Shown here one piece after another: positions 22,728 to 33,738 of a DNA stretch of 64,000 bases. The translations under genes were made by a program, and so were the position numbers. The notes beneath the pieces were generated by a model. That model worked only from the letters and a program-made list of their open reading frames with translations, ran no database searches and was not told the DNA's origin. Within the stretch, counting starts at the first letter, position 1. Each line of letters starts with the position of its first letter. Source of the stretch: Aurelia coerulea (lineage: Eukaryota; Cnidaria; Scyphozoa; Semaeostomeae; Ulmaridae); contig CM076947.1 of assembly GCA_039566865.1 (NCBI GenBank), positions 3,231,501-3,295,500 on the forward strand. The letters run 5' to 3'.

Positions 22728-22973
22728 TTGTTTTTTCATGGTGCTTTGAACGATACCAAAGGTTGGCTCCAGATGACTGAAAACCACTTTCTCGAACAAA
22801 AGATTTGCTTTCATCTGGAAAAAGAAATAGAACATCAGGAAAGATGCCAGATTTATGAAAAGATAAAGAAAGTATTGAATGAAGAATTTGAAGATATCAG
22901 CGACTATGACTTTGTTTTTACCATTTCACGAAAATATTATCAGTTGATGTTATACAGTGAGAAAAATAAATGA
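22728..22973 (+). other. Unrecognised small ORF or exon
   Basis: 81 codons open on the plus strand with protein-like composition (KICFHLEKEIEHQERCQIYE, then KKVLNEEFEDISDYDFVF). It ends at a TGA 250 bp past the hAT N-terminus. No family is recognised and no neighbouring exon could be linked. Confidence 0.3.
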
Positions 22974-24244
22974 AACCCATTGAAACAATAAAAAATGTTT
23001 ATGCAACTAAATTTTATCATCTTTACCCGTCAATGAAACGAAACAAAACAAAAACTTGTGTGCTGGTCTTTTTTCAGTCCTACCACACTCCTAGTTGCTC
23101 CACTAAAAGCTAGCTCAATGCACTCCTATAATATATTTGCAAAAGACTTCAAGCTTTAAGATAAATTGACACATGCAGGCATGAACTGGCTATGTTAGGA
23201 TGGTGCGCAACAGTCAATTCATATCCGCACAATTTTATCTTAGGAAATAAAGGCGGAGGTGCTGCAATTGGCTGAAAATTCATTCTCGGTGCCTGTTATG
23301 TTTTTAAAAGACGAAGAAGAATGCACACAGGGGAGTTTCAACTAAAAGGATAGCAAGCACCTGCAGAAAGGTCAGTGCATTCTGTCATTTTGAAGTGTCT
23401 TGTCGATACACTTGGTTTTTCTATCTTTTCCTCAGTTTATTTAATTCAAGAGCATTAATTCAGAAAATATGCAGCAAATTAGGCATGCTTCTAAGGTAGC
23501 GTTCTTGACTACCTATCTGAAGGTTGGCGGCGCAGTTTCAGTCCCGCGAACCTGTAACCCAAATACTGTAAAGCAGTACATGTGCATGAATTCAAGGATC
23601 GGACAGTCAGTTATTTGCATTAAAAAGCGGCAAATAACAAGATGATGAATAACGAGGAGCTATAGGCTGATTGCTTTGGATTCCTTGAAAATCCCTGAAA
23701 AAAGGGACATTTGAGAAACTTCTTTTTCATTGTGAGCCTGTCAAATTGCACGCCCTTTAATCATCTTACACCCTCATGCACGAATGTTAGGAGTACCCTC
23801 GTGCCTTTCATATTTAAGTGCCCTCAAGCCTTTGTGCTTAAATATTCGGCCTGCCCTTGCGCCATGGATTTTGGCGTGTTCTCACACTGACATCGAGTGT
23901 ATAAGGAAGGGTGGGGGCACAACATTTATCTCCTGGGTAAACCCATCACTTAATAATTTAACAAAATGTTAACTAACGTAAACCCCTAATTGCACAACCT
24001 GGTTTCCGAAGGGAGTTTCTCACTGTTGAAGGCTTTCACGCCAAGATTGATGCCAAGGTTGGAATATGGTAAGTAGTAATTTACTGTACTAGCCCATTGT
24101 CCATTTGGGCTATGAAAAGTTAACAATAACAAACGTTTGGTGTATTTAGCAGACAAAACAGTCTCGCAAGTTAACAACTGAAAATGCCACAAAGAGTGGT
24201 AAATTTAACATCTTTTCATTCGAAATACTTGACACGTGAAGTAT
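22974..24244. other. No gene seen
   Basis: Unique-looking intergenic sequence. Several short ORFs exist but none has a motif. Confidence 0.4.
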
Positions 24245-24528
24245 AATTAGAAAATTAAACGAGCCTTACCTGTAAGGTGAAGTTTGATTAGAATTCTTCT
24301 CTGGCATCAACAGGAACGTAGGAGTCGCATGAGAAGCGAGCGCATGCGTTGCCAGTCATCCTTTAACGCAAAGTGATTGCAGGACAAATACATCACAGAA
24401 CGCAGGAGTCACAAAGGGCGGGAAAATATACCCGGGCGGGCATGTGACTCCTACGTTCCTGTTGATGCCAGAGAAGAATTCCAATCAAACTTCACCTTAC
24501 AGGTAAGGCTCGTTTAATTTTCTAATTC
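24245..24528. repeat. Large inverted repeat at the DIRS left flank
   Basis: An arm of about 85 bp at 24245-24333 is repeated in inverted orientation at about 24445-24528. Both contain TTACCTGTAAGGTGAAG-type sequence and CTTCTCTGGCATCAACAGGA or its complement. The loop holds GCGAGCGCATGCGTTGCCAG, which is also found in inverted form in the right DIRS flank at about 31741-31760. It looks like two DIRS termini joined head to head. Confidence 0.6.
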
Positions 24529-24688
24529 TTCTCTGTCATCAACTACGTCACTACGGAGTCACATGAGATTTTAAAGCCCTGCAAGCACGAGCTTAGGTAG
24601 TGATAATCCGCCCATAAAGATGTTAGAAAAAGAAACATCCCTGAAGAACATAACATGTTATCAAACAATAAACAAAGCTAAAGTTGAT

Positions 24689-25828
24689 TTATTTCTTATT
24701 TTCGAATACAAAATCTCCAAAATTTTGAGAATTAATTTCACGTTCATAATATTTTGCAAATGTTCTTTCATTTGACCAACCAGCGCTTTTAATGATTTCC
24801 GATAAAGTCATTCCTGCTTGTTTGGTTGCAGATGTAGATGCTGCCCTGCAGCTGTGCGCACTGAAAACATCCGTGTCTATGCCAGAATCAGTTAATGTAG
24901 CTTTTACCCATCATGCAATCGTGTCCTTTGATACTGGCTTGTGAGGCTTATGAAAACTTACAAATAGTGCCGAATGTTCCCCTCTGAGTACTTTAGTACG
25001 TTCTAAATAATGGGACAATGTCTTTACAATGCATAGCTTCGGCTCCTCAGGATAATTATGCAGTTCTAGCGGTGCCTGGTGTTTGCCTGGTTTTGTTGTT
25101 TTCAAAGGCTTATGTATTGTTACGCGTATACGCATCTTATCAGCAATTGACTGTATCTTATTGATATCTATCGTATGAATTGTCTGACAACGTTGTCCCG
25201 TTACCAAGCAGAGGAGCATAACTGTTTTGTAGGATAAATTCTTTAGACTGACATTTTCAAGAGCTGGAAAAGTTTTGAAATATGTAAAGACTTTATTTAC
25301 GTCCCAAATGAAATTGTATTTTGGCAATGAAGGTCTCAACTCAAAAATACCCTTCAAAAATCTACGAATCAAGGGGTGCTCCCCAATAGGCAGTCCATTT
25401 CCTTGAAATATTATGGAAGACAGAGACGATCTAGCAGTGTTAATAGCGCTGTAGCCAAGCCCATTTCTATATAACAAAGTTAGAAATTTAATCACTTGTT
25501 CAACGGTAGGGCATAAAACTGAAACTGCATTTTCGGTACAGTATGTCTTCCAGCGCTTTAAATATGACTGATACTGTTTTTGAGTACCTGGACGCCAAGA
25601 TGATAAAATAATTTTTTGTGCGTCTTCGGATAAGTTCGTAGAACTTAATTTTTGGCGGACAAGAGGCAAACAATCATTTGCAGCTTTTTGAACAGAGGGT
25701 GCTTTACGTCTGGCCTGTTCGGCAGTAGCAGCGCATTCTGGCTGGCATTCAATATGATTGGTGGTTTGAGCATCAGTTTCTTTGCCCACGGAAACCACGG
25801 TTGTGTTGGCCAGTTTGGGAGGACGCAT
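24689..25828 (-). pseudogene. DIRS tyrosine recombinase with one in-frame stop
   Basis: The frame starts inside the end of the RT/RNase H frame. It has SEDAQKIILSSWRPGTQKQY and YLKRWKTYC (core-binding region), VTGQRCQTIHTIDI (first catalytic Arg), FSAHSCRAASTSATKQAG (H-x-x-R) and NERTFAKYYERE (nucleophilic Tyr). The frame is open except for a TGA at 24911-24913, between KDTIA and WVKATLTDSG. The usual residue there is Arg, so CGA to TGA deamination is the simplest explanation. After the stop the frame runs on to TAA at 24689. Length and residue order match DIRS recombinases, which insert circular cDNA without target duplication. Confidence 0.8.
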
Positions 25829-26200
25829 ATTCCCTTTGCATTGTCGTCCTGAATCTTCCTTAAGACTCTTGGTATCATGCTGAAAGGGGGAAATGCATAA
25901 AATTTGTAAGTGGACCAGTCGATAGTGAATGCATCAACTGCAAAAGCCTCAGGGTCTGGCTTAAATGATAAGAAACGCTGAAACTGTTTATTTATCCTTG
26001 TTGCAAAAAGATCGATATTAGGATAAAAGTTAAGGTGCTTTAAACACGAATGGAGGAGTTTGGGCTGCAATTGCCTCTCCGTTGATGTGTTTTCTTTTTT
26101 CCTTGAGGCACTATCTGCCTCGATATTATCCTTCCCCGGGGATGTGTGCTAGTGTTAGCCAAATATTTCGGCCCATACACCACTCCAAGATTATTCAGTA
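25645..26200 (-). pseudogene. 3' part of the DIRS RNase H and the region before the recombinase
   Basis: This continues the RNase H domain after the foldback insertion: IILEWCMGRNIWLTLAHIPG, then (one extra G in the CCCCGGGG run near 26139 changes frame) KDNIEADSASRKKE. It is followed by FYPNIDLFATRINKQF and VLPNWPTQPWFPW, a block that links RNase H and recombinase in Ngaro/DIRS proteins. It overlaps the recombinase frame by about 180 nt. Confidence 0.7.
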
Positions 26201-28891
26201 TTGCTGAAGTTTAGATAAGATCGAATTTGATTGGCTTAGCATTACTGAGGGGGATAACCTAGGTTCCAAAGGTTCCAGTGATTTGATTGGTCAATTGACT
26301 GGGAATAATTTAAAGCTAAATAATATGATTGGTTCAAACGTATAGAAGAGTAAAGTTCATGGAAGATATCTGCTGATTGGTTGAAATCAAATATTCATTT
26401 CTTTACAATAGAGGATGTGTAGCAGTTCGGTGGAATGGAAAATTAATGCCTAAAGTAGGGTTCCAAAGGTTCCAAGGGTTCCAGTACTGTGTTTCTATAT
26501 CAACAGTCTATATCTCAAGGTACCGAAAAGGTTCCAGTACAAATACTGCATAACTGTCTTTTTTATGTAAATACTACATTGAAAAGCAGGGTTCCGAGGG
26601 TTCCGAGTGTTCCAGTACTGTGTTTCTATATCAACAGTTCATATCTCAAGGTACTGAAAAGGTTCCAGTACAAAAACTGCATAACTGTCTGTTTTATGTG
26701 AATGCTTCATTGAATAGTAGGGTTCCGAGGGTTCCAGTACTGTGTTTCTATATCAACAGTTCATATCTCAAGGTACCGAAAAGGTTCCAGTACAAAAACT
26801 GCGTAACTGTCTGCTTTATGTGAATGCTTCATTGAATAGTAGGGTTCCGAGGGTTCCAGTACTGTGTTCCTATACCAACGAAAAGGTTCCAGTACAAAAA
26901 CTGCATAACTGTCTGTTTTATGTGAATGCTTCATTGAATAGTAGGGTTCCGAGGGTTCCAGTACTGTGTTTCTATATCAACAGTTCATATCTCAAGGAAC
27001 CGAAAAGGTTCCAGTACAAAAACTGCATAACTGTCTGTTTTATGTGAATGCTTCATTGAATAGTAGGGTTCCGAGGGTTCCAGTACTGTGTTTCTATATC
27101 AACAGTTCATATCTCAAGGTACCGAAAAGGTTCCAGTACAAAAACTGCGTAACTGTCTGCTTTATGTGAATGCTTCATTGAATAGTAGGGTTCCGAGGGT
27201 TCCAGTACTGTGTTTCTATATCAACAGTTCATATCTCAAGGTACCGAAAAGGTTCTAGTACAAAAACTGCATAACTGTCTGTTTTATGTGAATGCTTCAT
27301 TGAATGGTAGGGTTCCGAGGGTTCCAGTACTGTGTTCCTAGATCAACAATTCATATCTCAAGGTACCGAAAAGGTTCCAGTACAAAAACTGCATAACTGT
27401 CTGTTTTATGTGAATGCTTCATTGAATAGTAGGGTTCCGAGGGTTCCAATACTGTGTTTCAATACAATACAGGAGAATTAAAGTATATAGGAAAATGATA
27501 TTGGAACCTTTTCCGTACCCTATACTTTTAAACTTCAATACAGAAACACTGTACTGGAACCTTCGGAACCCTTGGTACCTTCGGAACCCTTGGTACCTTC
27601 GGAACCCGATTTCAAGATAAGGGTTTAGCAGGAGAATTAAAGTATATAGGAAAATAATATTGGAACCTTTTCGGTACCTTATACTTTTAAAGTTAAATAC
27701 AGAAACACTGTACTGGAACCTTCGGAACCCTTGGTACCTTCGGAACCCGATTTGAAGAAAGGGATTTAGCAGGAGAATTAAAGTATATCGGAAAATAATA
27801 TTGGAACCTTTTCGGTACCTTATACTTTTAAAGTTCAATACAGAAACACTGTACTGGAACCTTCGGAACCCTTGGTACCTTCGGAACCCGATTTCAAGAA
27901 AGGGATTTAGCAGGAGAATTAAAGTATATAGGAAAATAATATTGGAACCTTTTCGGTACCTTATACTTTTAAAGTTCAATACAGAAACACTGTACTGGAA
28001 CCTTCGGAACCCTTGGTACCTTCGGAACCTGATTTCAAGAAAGGGGTTTAGCAGGAGAATTAAAGTATATAGGAAAATAATATTGGAACCTTTTCGGTAC
28101 CTTATACTTTTAAAATTCAATACAGAAACACTGTACTGGAACCTTCGGAACCCTTGGTACCTTCGGAACCCGATTTCAAGAAAGGGATTTAGCAGGAGAA
28201 TTAAAGTATATAGGAAAATAATATTTGAACCTTTTCGGTACCTTATACTTTTAAAGTTCAATACAGAGACACTGTACTGGAACCTTCGGAACCCTTGGTA
28301 CCTTTGGAACCCGATTTCAAGAATGGGATTTAGCAGGAGAATTAAAGTATATAGGAAAATAATATTGGAACCTTTTCGGTACCTTATACTTTTAAAATTC
28401 AATACAGAAACACTGTATTGGAACCTTCGGAACCCTTGGTACCTTCGGAACCCGATTTCAAGAAAAGGGTTTAGCAGGAGAATTAAAGTATATAGGAAAA
28501 TAATACTGGAACCTTTTCGGTACCTTATACTTTTAAAATTCAATACAGAAACACTGTACTGGAACCTTCGGAACCCGATTTCAAGAATGGGATTTAGCAG
28601 GAGAATTAAAGTATACAGGAAAATACTTCTGGAACCTTTCCAGAACCCTACACTTTTAAAATTCAATACAGAAAACACTGTACGGAAACCTTTGGAACCC
28701 TTGGTACCATGGTCTTTATAGGGTGTGCAAACTTGCATCAACGCCAAAATCCTTAGTAAGAGGAACTATAAATTTGTTCTTGTTGTCTGTATGATTTTGG
28801 CAAATAATATTCGACATTAATGCTCTATTGTTATGCAAATGAGAATTTCTATTCCAGCCAATCACAGAGCATCTTATCTAAACTTCAGCAA
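26201..28891. mobile_element. Foldback-type element built of two opposed minisatellites
   Basis: The ends are inverted: TTGCTGAAGTTTAGATAAGA on the left and its complement on the right, with TGATTGGCT conserved further in (about 36 bp in all). Next to the left end is a 122-bp tandem array (about 26455-27450, 8 units). Next to the right end is a 141-bp array (about 27470-28700, 8-9 units). The arrays share a core in opposite orientation: GGGTTCCGAGGGTTCCAGTA on the left, and the complement of TACTGGAACCTTCGGAACCC on the right. It sits inside the DIRS RNase H coding region. It has no coding capacity; the 442- and 306-codon ORFs are repeat translations. Confidence 0.65.
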
Positions 28892-30332
28892 GACCCATAT
28901 TGTTTAGCACAGAAACAGCAGTTGTGTTATCTGACAAGACTTTGGTATGAGTATCGTGAAATTCTTTTGCAAAGGTTTGTAACCCAAATGCCTTCATTTC
29001 GAGATAGTTTATGCTATTTTCTTTTTCAGAAAGGGACCATATTCCCCCGGCAGTCATTTCATTATAGAATGCGCCCCAGCCTTCTAAGGACGCGTCCGTT
29101 TTGATGATGTGTAACGGATTGACACGTGTAAGTGGTTTGAACGCCACACTAATATTGCGTATCCACCATTCTAATTCTAATTTAGCAGATGGGGAAGGGC
29201 TCATAAAGCTTTCAAAATCGCCTTTGGCTATTTTCAAAGCCTCGGTCTTGTCCTTTTCTAGCTGACGGTAATAAAGCGGCCCATAAAGAATACCAGGGAA
29301 ACAAGAGATCATTGTGCCGAGTGCTTTCGCACAACTTCTTATGGTCGGCTTCTTTTGGCTGAGCAAATTTTGACAAACAGCCAAGACAGATTCAATCTTT
29401 TGCTGGGTGGGTTTTACAATCATAGTCTTGGAATTTAGAATAAAACCCAACATCTTAATCTCTTGAGACGGTAAAAAAGCTGACTTTTCCGGGTGAACAA
29501 TAAAGCCTAATTCTGTCAATAGTTTAGTAGCCCTGATGACGTTGGACAAGCAGTCATTAAAATTTTCACCCTGCAGGTATATGTCATCGATATAAGCAGT
29601 TGCTATGATACCCTCTTTGTGTAATTCTGTCAAAGCCGGTTTGAGCAATTTTGTAAAAATACGTGGGCAACTGGCCAGGCCATTAGGGAGGGCCTTGTAT
29701 TGTAGTAAATTTCCATTGAATCCAAATCGGAAATATTTTCTGTGCTCCGCTGCGACTTCTACGCTATAATAAGCATCTTTTATGTCTAAAGACGCCATGA
29801 AACACTTATGTTCCATCAAACTAGTAATCGTATTCAAAGTTTCCATTTTGAAATGATGGTATGTGACATGATGATTAAATTTTTTCAAGTTCAAAATCAT
29901 ACGATAGGAACCATCAGGTTTTGGTGTCAAAAATATTGGTGATATGACCTGTCCGTTTTCAGGTCTAGTTATTTCGAGCACTCCTTTTTTCATTAGTTTT
30001 TGAATCTCAGTGTTTAGAATCTGCTCCTCTGGAGCACTAAATTTTCTCTCCCGGTGGGAGATACAAGGAGAACTATTCAACTCCACTTTTGCCCCTGATA
30101 CATATGATAAAATTTCAGGGTCCTTTGTTATACGTTGCCAAGCTGTTATATGGCTTTTTATTCCACCGGCTTTAAAGTTATCACACTGATATGTAAGAAA
30201 TAGCAATAAAGTTGGAAGAAATTCTTGAAATTCACTTACATGTAACTTGCTCAAGATTTCTAGAATTTCTTTTGAGGTCGGAAACTGTGTCGCTGCTGTT
30301 GTTGACCTCTGGGCTAAAATGGCTGGCCCCAC
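28878..30332 (-). pseudogene. DIRS reverse transcriptase and N-terminal RNase H
   Basis: 484 codons overlap the gag-like ORF by 19 nt. Motifs in order: KKGVLEITRPENGQVISPIF (RT motif 1), PDGSYRMILNLKKFN (2), FMASLDIKDAYYSVEV (A), ALPNGLASCPRIFTKLLKPA (B), TAYIDDIYLQG (C, YIDD), LGFIVHPEKSAFLP (D) and MLGFILNS (E). RNase H follows with HIIKTDASLEGWGAFY, NYLEMKAFGLQTFA and LSDNTTAVSVLNNMG. The last codons to the stop (LAEV) already belong to the foldback insertion. RT itself is uninterrupted. Confidence 0.85.
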
Positions 30333-31561
30333 TGCTTTTTCCTTACTGCTGGGTGGCGATGGCCTTGCCCTAAAAAATCACGCCTGGGGGTGTAGCCATA
30401 ATAGCCAAACTGAGGGTTTGACCCCAGAAGATTTGGTTTAAAATTTTGTTCTCTCCCCTTATTTGGAGAAGGCTTAAAGGCTTTTGTGATTTTGTTCGTT
30501 TCTTCGACATCTTTTATTTGTTTTCCTATATCCTCGCCAAATAAGTGTGGGGAGTGAGCAATTTCTGTAGATGGCGAACATAGAGTTTGATACTCGGGTT
30601 TTAGAGCATTCTTCATTGTAAGGCGTCTTTGGTTTGAGAGATTGCCGATAAGATGTCCGAGCAAAGCAATTGAATCATAGGACTTCGAAATCTGATTGTT
30701 GATTTCGCTTTTGTCGTCAACATAAAATCTGCCATTTGCAGAGTAATGCAGCCCACTTTTGTTGGTGTCTGCTGCATGTTGCTCAAGCGTAAATCTGCTT
30801 GTTTCTTCTCCCATTTTAAAATTTTCCCAAGCGCCTTTGTTCACTTTTATTGGGTGTAGCTTTTTACAATTTTTTGGTCGTTTGTATTTTTCAAGAATGC
30901 TTTTAATTTTCTCAGTTTTTAACTGCTTTCCCCAGCGGTTTTCAACAAATTCCGCTAATTTTTCGTTGACATTGTCACTGACTTCATCAGCCACTTCAAA
31001 GCCTTCGGCTATTTCATCAAGGAACTCGTTGTCCTTATTTTTTCCCGTTTCTGGGTGCTCATCTTTATCCTGCTCAAGGTCTTCGTTAGCATGGATACTT
31101 ATGGTGTCATCGTCACCATTTTCCTCGTCTCGAGGGGTTTTTGCCGGTGGCTCAGATTGATTATGTTCTTTGCTCGTGGCTGCCCTTTTTCTTTCATTTG
31201 ACGGGCCAGGTTTTGGCGCAGAACTTTGGTTACTTCCTATGCTAGATGTAGAAAGCATGCCTTGTCCTGTGGACTCAATATGCCCGGTGGGCCTATTCAT
31301 ACTTGACCCGGTGGGTCCTTCGATATCTCCGGTGGGCATATTCATGGCCAGTCCGGTGGGCGTTGTTTCAGTAAGCCCGGTGGGCCGATTAAAGGAGCTC
31401 TCAACTAGCTTTTGCAACAGAAATGTCATAGCGCCCATATTTGAATTGAGTTCTACTAGAGTTTCATTTAAGTCGGGTTGTTCAGGCTCATCGCCAGGCG
31501 TGTTTTCTAATGGCTCAGTCTGTTCATTGTCGCTTGACATCTTGATCTTAAATAAAAACAC
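30314..31561 (-). CDS. DIRS gag-like ORF1
   Basis: 415 codons and intact. The N-terminal third is low complexity, with repeated PTG units (RPTGLTETTPTGLAMNMPTG and similar), followed by a charged region (DEENGDDDTISIH) and a more globular part (NRWGKQLKTEKIKSILEKYK, IALLGHLIGNLSNQRR). The C-terminus is Gly/Arg/Tyr-rich (FGYYGYTPRRDFLGQG). Position and composition fit ORF1 of DIRS elements, thought to package RNA. It overlaps the RT frame by 19 nt. Possible starts are 31561 and the second Met in MFLFKIKMSS. Confidence 0.65.
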   Translation of the reverse strand: MFLFKIKMSSDNEQTEPLENTPGDEPEQPDLNETLVELNSNMGAMTFLLQKLVESSFNRPTGLTETTPTGLAMNMPTGDIEGPTGSSMNRPTGHIESTGQGMLSTSSIGSNQSSAPKPGPSNERKRAATSKEHNQSEPPAKTPRDEENGDDDTISIHANEDLEQDKDEHPETGKNKDNEFLDEIAEGFEVADEVSDNVNEKLAEFVENRWGKQLKTEKIKSILEKYKRPKNCKKLHPIKVNKGAWENFKMGEETSRFTLEQHAADTNKSGLHYSANGRFYVDDKSEINNQISKSYDSIALLGHLIGNLSNQRRLTMKNALKPEYQTLCSPSTEIAHSPHLFGEDIGKQIKDVEETNKITKAFKPSPNKGREQNFKPNLLGSNPQFGYYGYTPRRDFLGQGHRHPAVRKKQWGQPF

Positions 31562-31803
31562 AGAACAGTTGTAAAACTTATTAATTACTGCAGTCGTACT
31601 GCTGTTCGCTGTTCTCGATAAATGCGAATTTCCAATGTAAGCAAAAGGAAAAGGTAAACATTTCTTACCGTTTGTCTTTAAAACTCAGGAGCGTTTTTCT
31701 TCACGTGTGGATGACCGACAAGATACCACGCAATGACTGGCAACGCATGCGCTCGCTTCTCATGTGACTCCGTAGTGACGTAGTTGATGACAGAGAAGAA
31801 CTA

Positions 31804-32265
31804 CCATCAGTAAACCACATCAGAAACAGAATGTGTGCAGTTGAGGTGTTCAAATGCTTGAACGGTCTTGCACCACCTGACTTTAGGGAATACTTTCACC
31901 GTGTAAAACACTGCAAAGGAACTCGTGGAAATGAACACAATTTATTGCTCCCAAGAGTAAAATCTGAAGCGGGACGGAAAACTTTTGCATTCCAGGGTGC
32001 AAAAATATTTAATAAAGTTTCAAACAAACTGAAGAGCGAAACATCAGTTTTGAAGTTCAAGACTTACTGCAAGGATTTTAACTTTGACTTTTAACATTTT
32101 CTTTGAACTCTATTATTGTAAATAACTTTTAAAACTATATTGGTGTAAATTATATATTTAGGTATTTTAGGTTGACGGGTCCTTGGTTGAGAGCAGCAAA
32201 TCCATTTTGCTGAACAAGTTTACCTGTATAAATATGGTTTTATTATTATTTATTATTATTATTAT
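31804..32265 (+). pseudogene. LINE C-terminal fragment with 3'UTR and microsatellite tail
   Basis: 31807-32091 reads LPSVNHIRNRMCAVEVFKCL, then FREYFHRV, GTRGNEHNLLLPRVKSEAG and FAFQGAKIFNKV. This is the standard C-terminus of an animal LINE (F.v.y..RGN...L..P..rte.gr.sf.f.ga..WN.Lp). The UTR ends in a TTATTATTA microsatellite at about 32238-32262. The coding sequence begins immediately at the DIRS right terminus, so the DIRS element probably inserted into the LINE or marks its truncation point. Confidence 0.75.
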
Positions 32266-32279
32266 AAGCGCGCTCGATT

Positions 32280-32400
32280 TGTTTTTCACTTAGCGCGTGA
32301 GCGATTTCACTTAGCGCATGAGCGATTTCACTTAGTGCATGAGCGATTTCACTTAGCGCAGGAGCGATTTCACTTAGGGCATGACTGATTTCGCTCTGCA
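32280..32400. repeat. 24-bp minisatellite
   Basis: Five units of a GAGCGATTTCACTTAGCGCA-type sequence with small changes lie directly after the LINE tail. Confidence 0.75.
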
Positions 32401-32635
32401 CATGGCCATTTCAGCATGAAAACGAGATTTTTCTTTGACATATCTACGGCAGACCCTCGATACATCAGAGAATGAAATACTAATAATAGAAAGAGAGCTA
32501 TCATGATCTCTGATTCATCAATATCAAAATAACTACTAATCAACAGCTCTATCAGAGTAATCATTAATCAGAAACAACTAAAAATACCACGAAAAGCAAG
32601 GAGAGTCATGATCTCCGATTCATCAATATCAGCAA

Positions 32636-33738
32636 TTTCATGTGGTACGTCATAGGAAAGAAAATAAGAGATTGAGAGAATATTAGGGTGGACAGGGTGG
32701 ACGGGTGGACGACTTGCACGTGGTACGTCATGGGAAAGAAAAGGAGAGATTGAGAGAAACTTAGGGTGGACAGGGTGGACGGGTGGACGAGTTGCACGTG
32801 GTACGTCATGGGAAAGAAAACGAGAGATTGAGAGAATCTAAGGGTGGACAGGGTGGACGGGTGGACGAGTTGCACGTGGTACGTCATGGGAAAGAAAATG
32901 AGAGATTGAGAGAATCTTAGGGTGGACAGGGTGGACGGGTGGACGAGTTGCATGTGGTACGTCATGGGAAAGAAAACGAGAGATTGAGAGAATCTAAGGG
33001 TGAACAGGGTGGACGGGTGGACGAGTTGCACGTGGTACGTCATGGGAAAGAAAATGAGAGATTGAGAGAATCTTAGGGTGGACAGGGTGGACGGGTGGAC
33101 GACTTGCACATGGTACGTCATGGGAAAGAAAACGAGAGATTGAGAGAATTGAAGGGTGGACAGGGTGGACGGGTGGACGAGTTGCATGTGGTACGTCATA
33201 GGAAAGAAAGTGAGAGATTGAGAGAATCTTAGGGTGAACAGGGTGGACGGGTGGACGAATTGCACGTGGTACGTCATGGGAAAGAAAACGAGAGATTGAG
33301 AGAATCTTAGGGTGAACAGGGTGGACGGGTGGACGAGTTGCACGTGGTACGTCATAGGAAAGAAAGTGAGAGATTGAGAGAATCTTAGGGTGGACAGGGT
33401 GGACGGGTGGACGAGTTGCATGTAGTACGTCATGGGAAAGAAAACGAGAGATTGGAGAATCTAAGGGTGACAGGGTGGACGGGTGGACGAGTTGCACGTG
33501 GTACGTCATAGGAAAGAAAACCAGAGACTGAGAGAATCTAAGGGTGAACAGGGTGGACGGGTGGACGAGTTGCATGTGGTACGTCATGGGAAAGAAAACG
33601 AGAGATTGAGAGAATCTTAGGGTGGACAGGGTGGACGGGTGGACGAGTTGCATGTGGTACGTCATAGGAAAGAAAACCAGAGACTGAGAGAATCTAAGGG
33701 TGGACAGGGTGGAAGGGTGGACGAGTTGCACGTGGTAC
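32636..33738 (-). repeat. 78-bp minisatellite array, left
   Basis: About 14 units each contain GGTGGACGGGTGGACGAGTT, GCACGTGGTACGTCATGGGA and AAGAAAACGAGAGATTGAGA. Because 78 is a multiple of 3 and the unit lacks stops in one frame, it gives false ORFs of up to 275 codons. Each unit carries a CACGTG E-box core or CATGTG variant next to TACGTCA. Confidence 0.85.

Larger units (their letters stand above)
24529..31803 (-). mobile_element. DIRS-type retroelement with inverted termini, interrupted by a foldback element
   Basis: The ends are inverted: TTCTCTGTCATCAACTACGT (24533 onward) and its complement at about 31779-31798, with a further GTCACTACGGAGTCACATGAG match. On the minus strand it encodes a gag-like ORF (30314-31561), RT/RNase H (28878-30332, continuing at 25645-26200) and a tyrosine recombinase (24689-25828). 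RT followed by a tyrosine recombinase, and no integrase or LTR, defines the DIRS order. The copy is inactive: RNase H is split by a 2.7 kb insertion, a frameshift lies near 26140, and a stop lies in the recombinase. Confidence 0.8.

Noticed and set aside
14859..23000. Terminal inverted repeats for the hAT at 15134-22725
   Set aside because: CAGTGGCGG at 14859 looks like an hAT end, but no matching end or 8-bp duplication was found on the far side.
23490..23570. tRNA-like phrase with TTCAGTCCCGCGAACC
   Set aside because: No cloverleaf with an acceptor stem and anticodon arm could be drawn.
26455..27450. Possible CRISPR-like array
   Set aside because: Units repeat over their whole length with no unique spacers, and the genome is eukaryotic.
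27419..28747. 442-codon minus-strand ORF and 306-codon plus-strand ORF
   Set aside because: Both are translations of the 141-bp minisatellite unit (47 codons per unit). The repetition, not selection for protein, keeps them open.
30759..31574. Plus-strand ORFs of 133-134 codons
   Set aside because: Shadows of the intact minus-strand DIRS gag-like ORF.
32606..33731. Repetitive ORFs of 245-275 codons with an MTYHVQLVHPSTL-type unit, also at 36973-37794
   Set aside because: 78-bp units are 26 codons long and lack stops in one frame. The two arrays give the same peptide from opposite strands, as expected for an inverted minisatellite.
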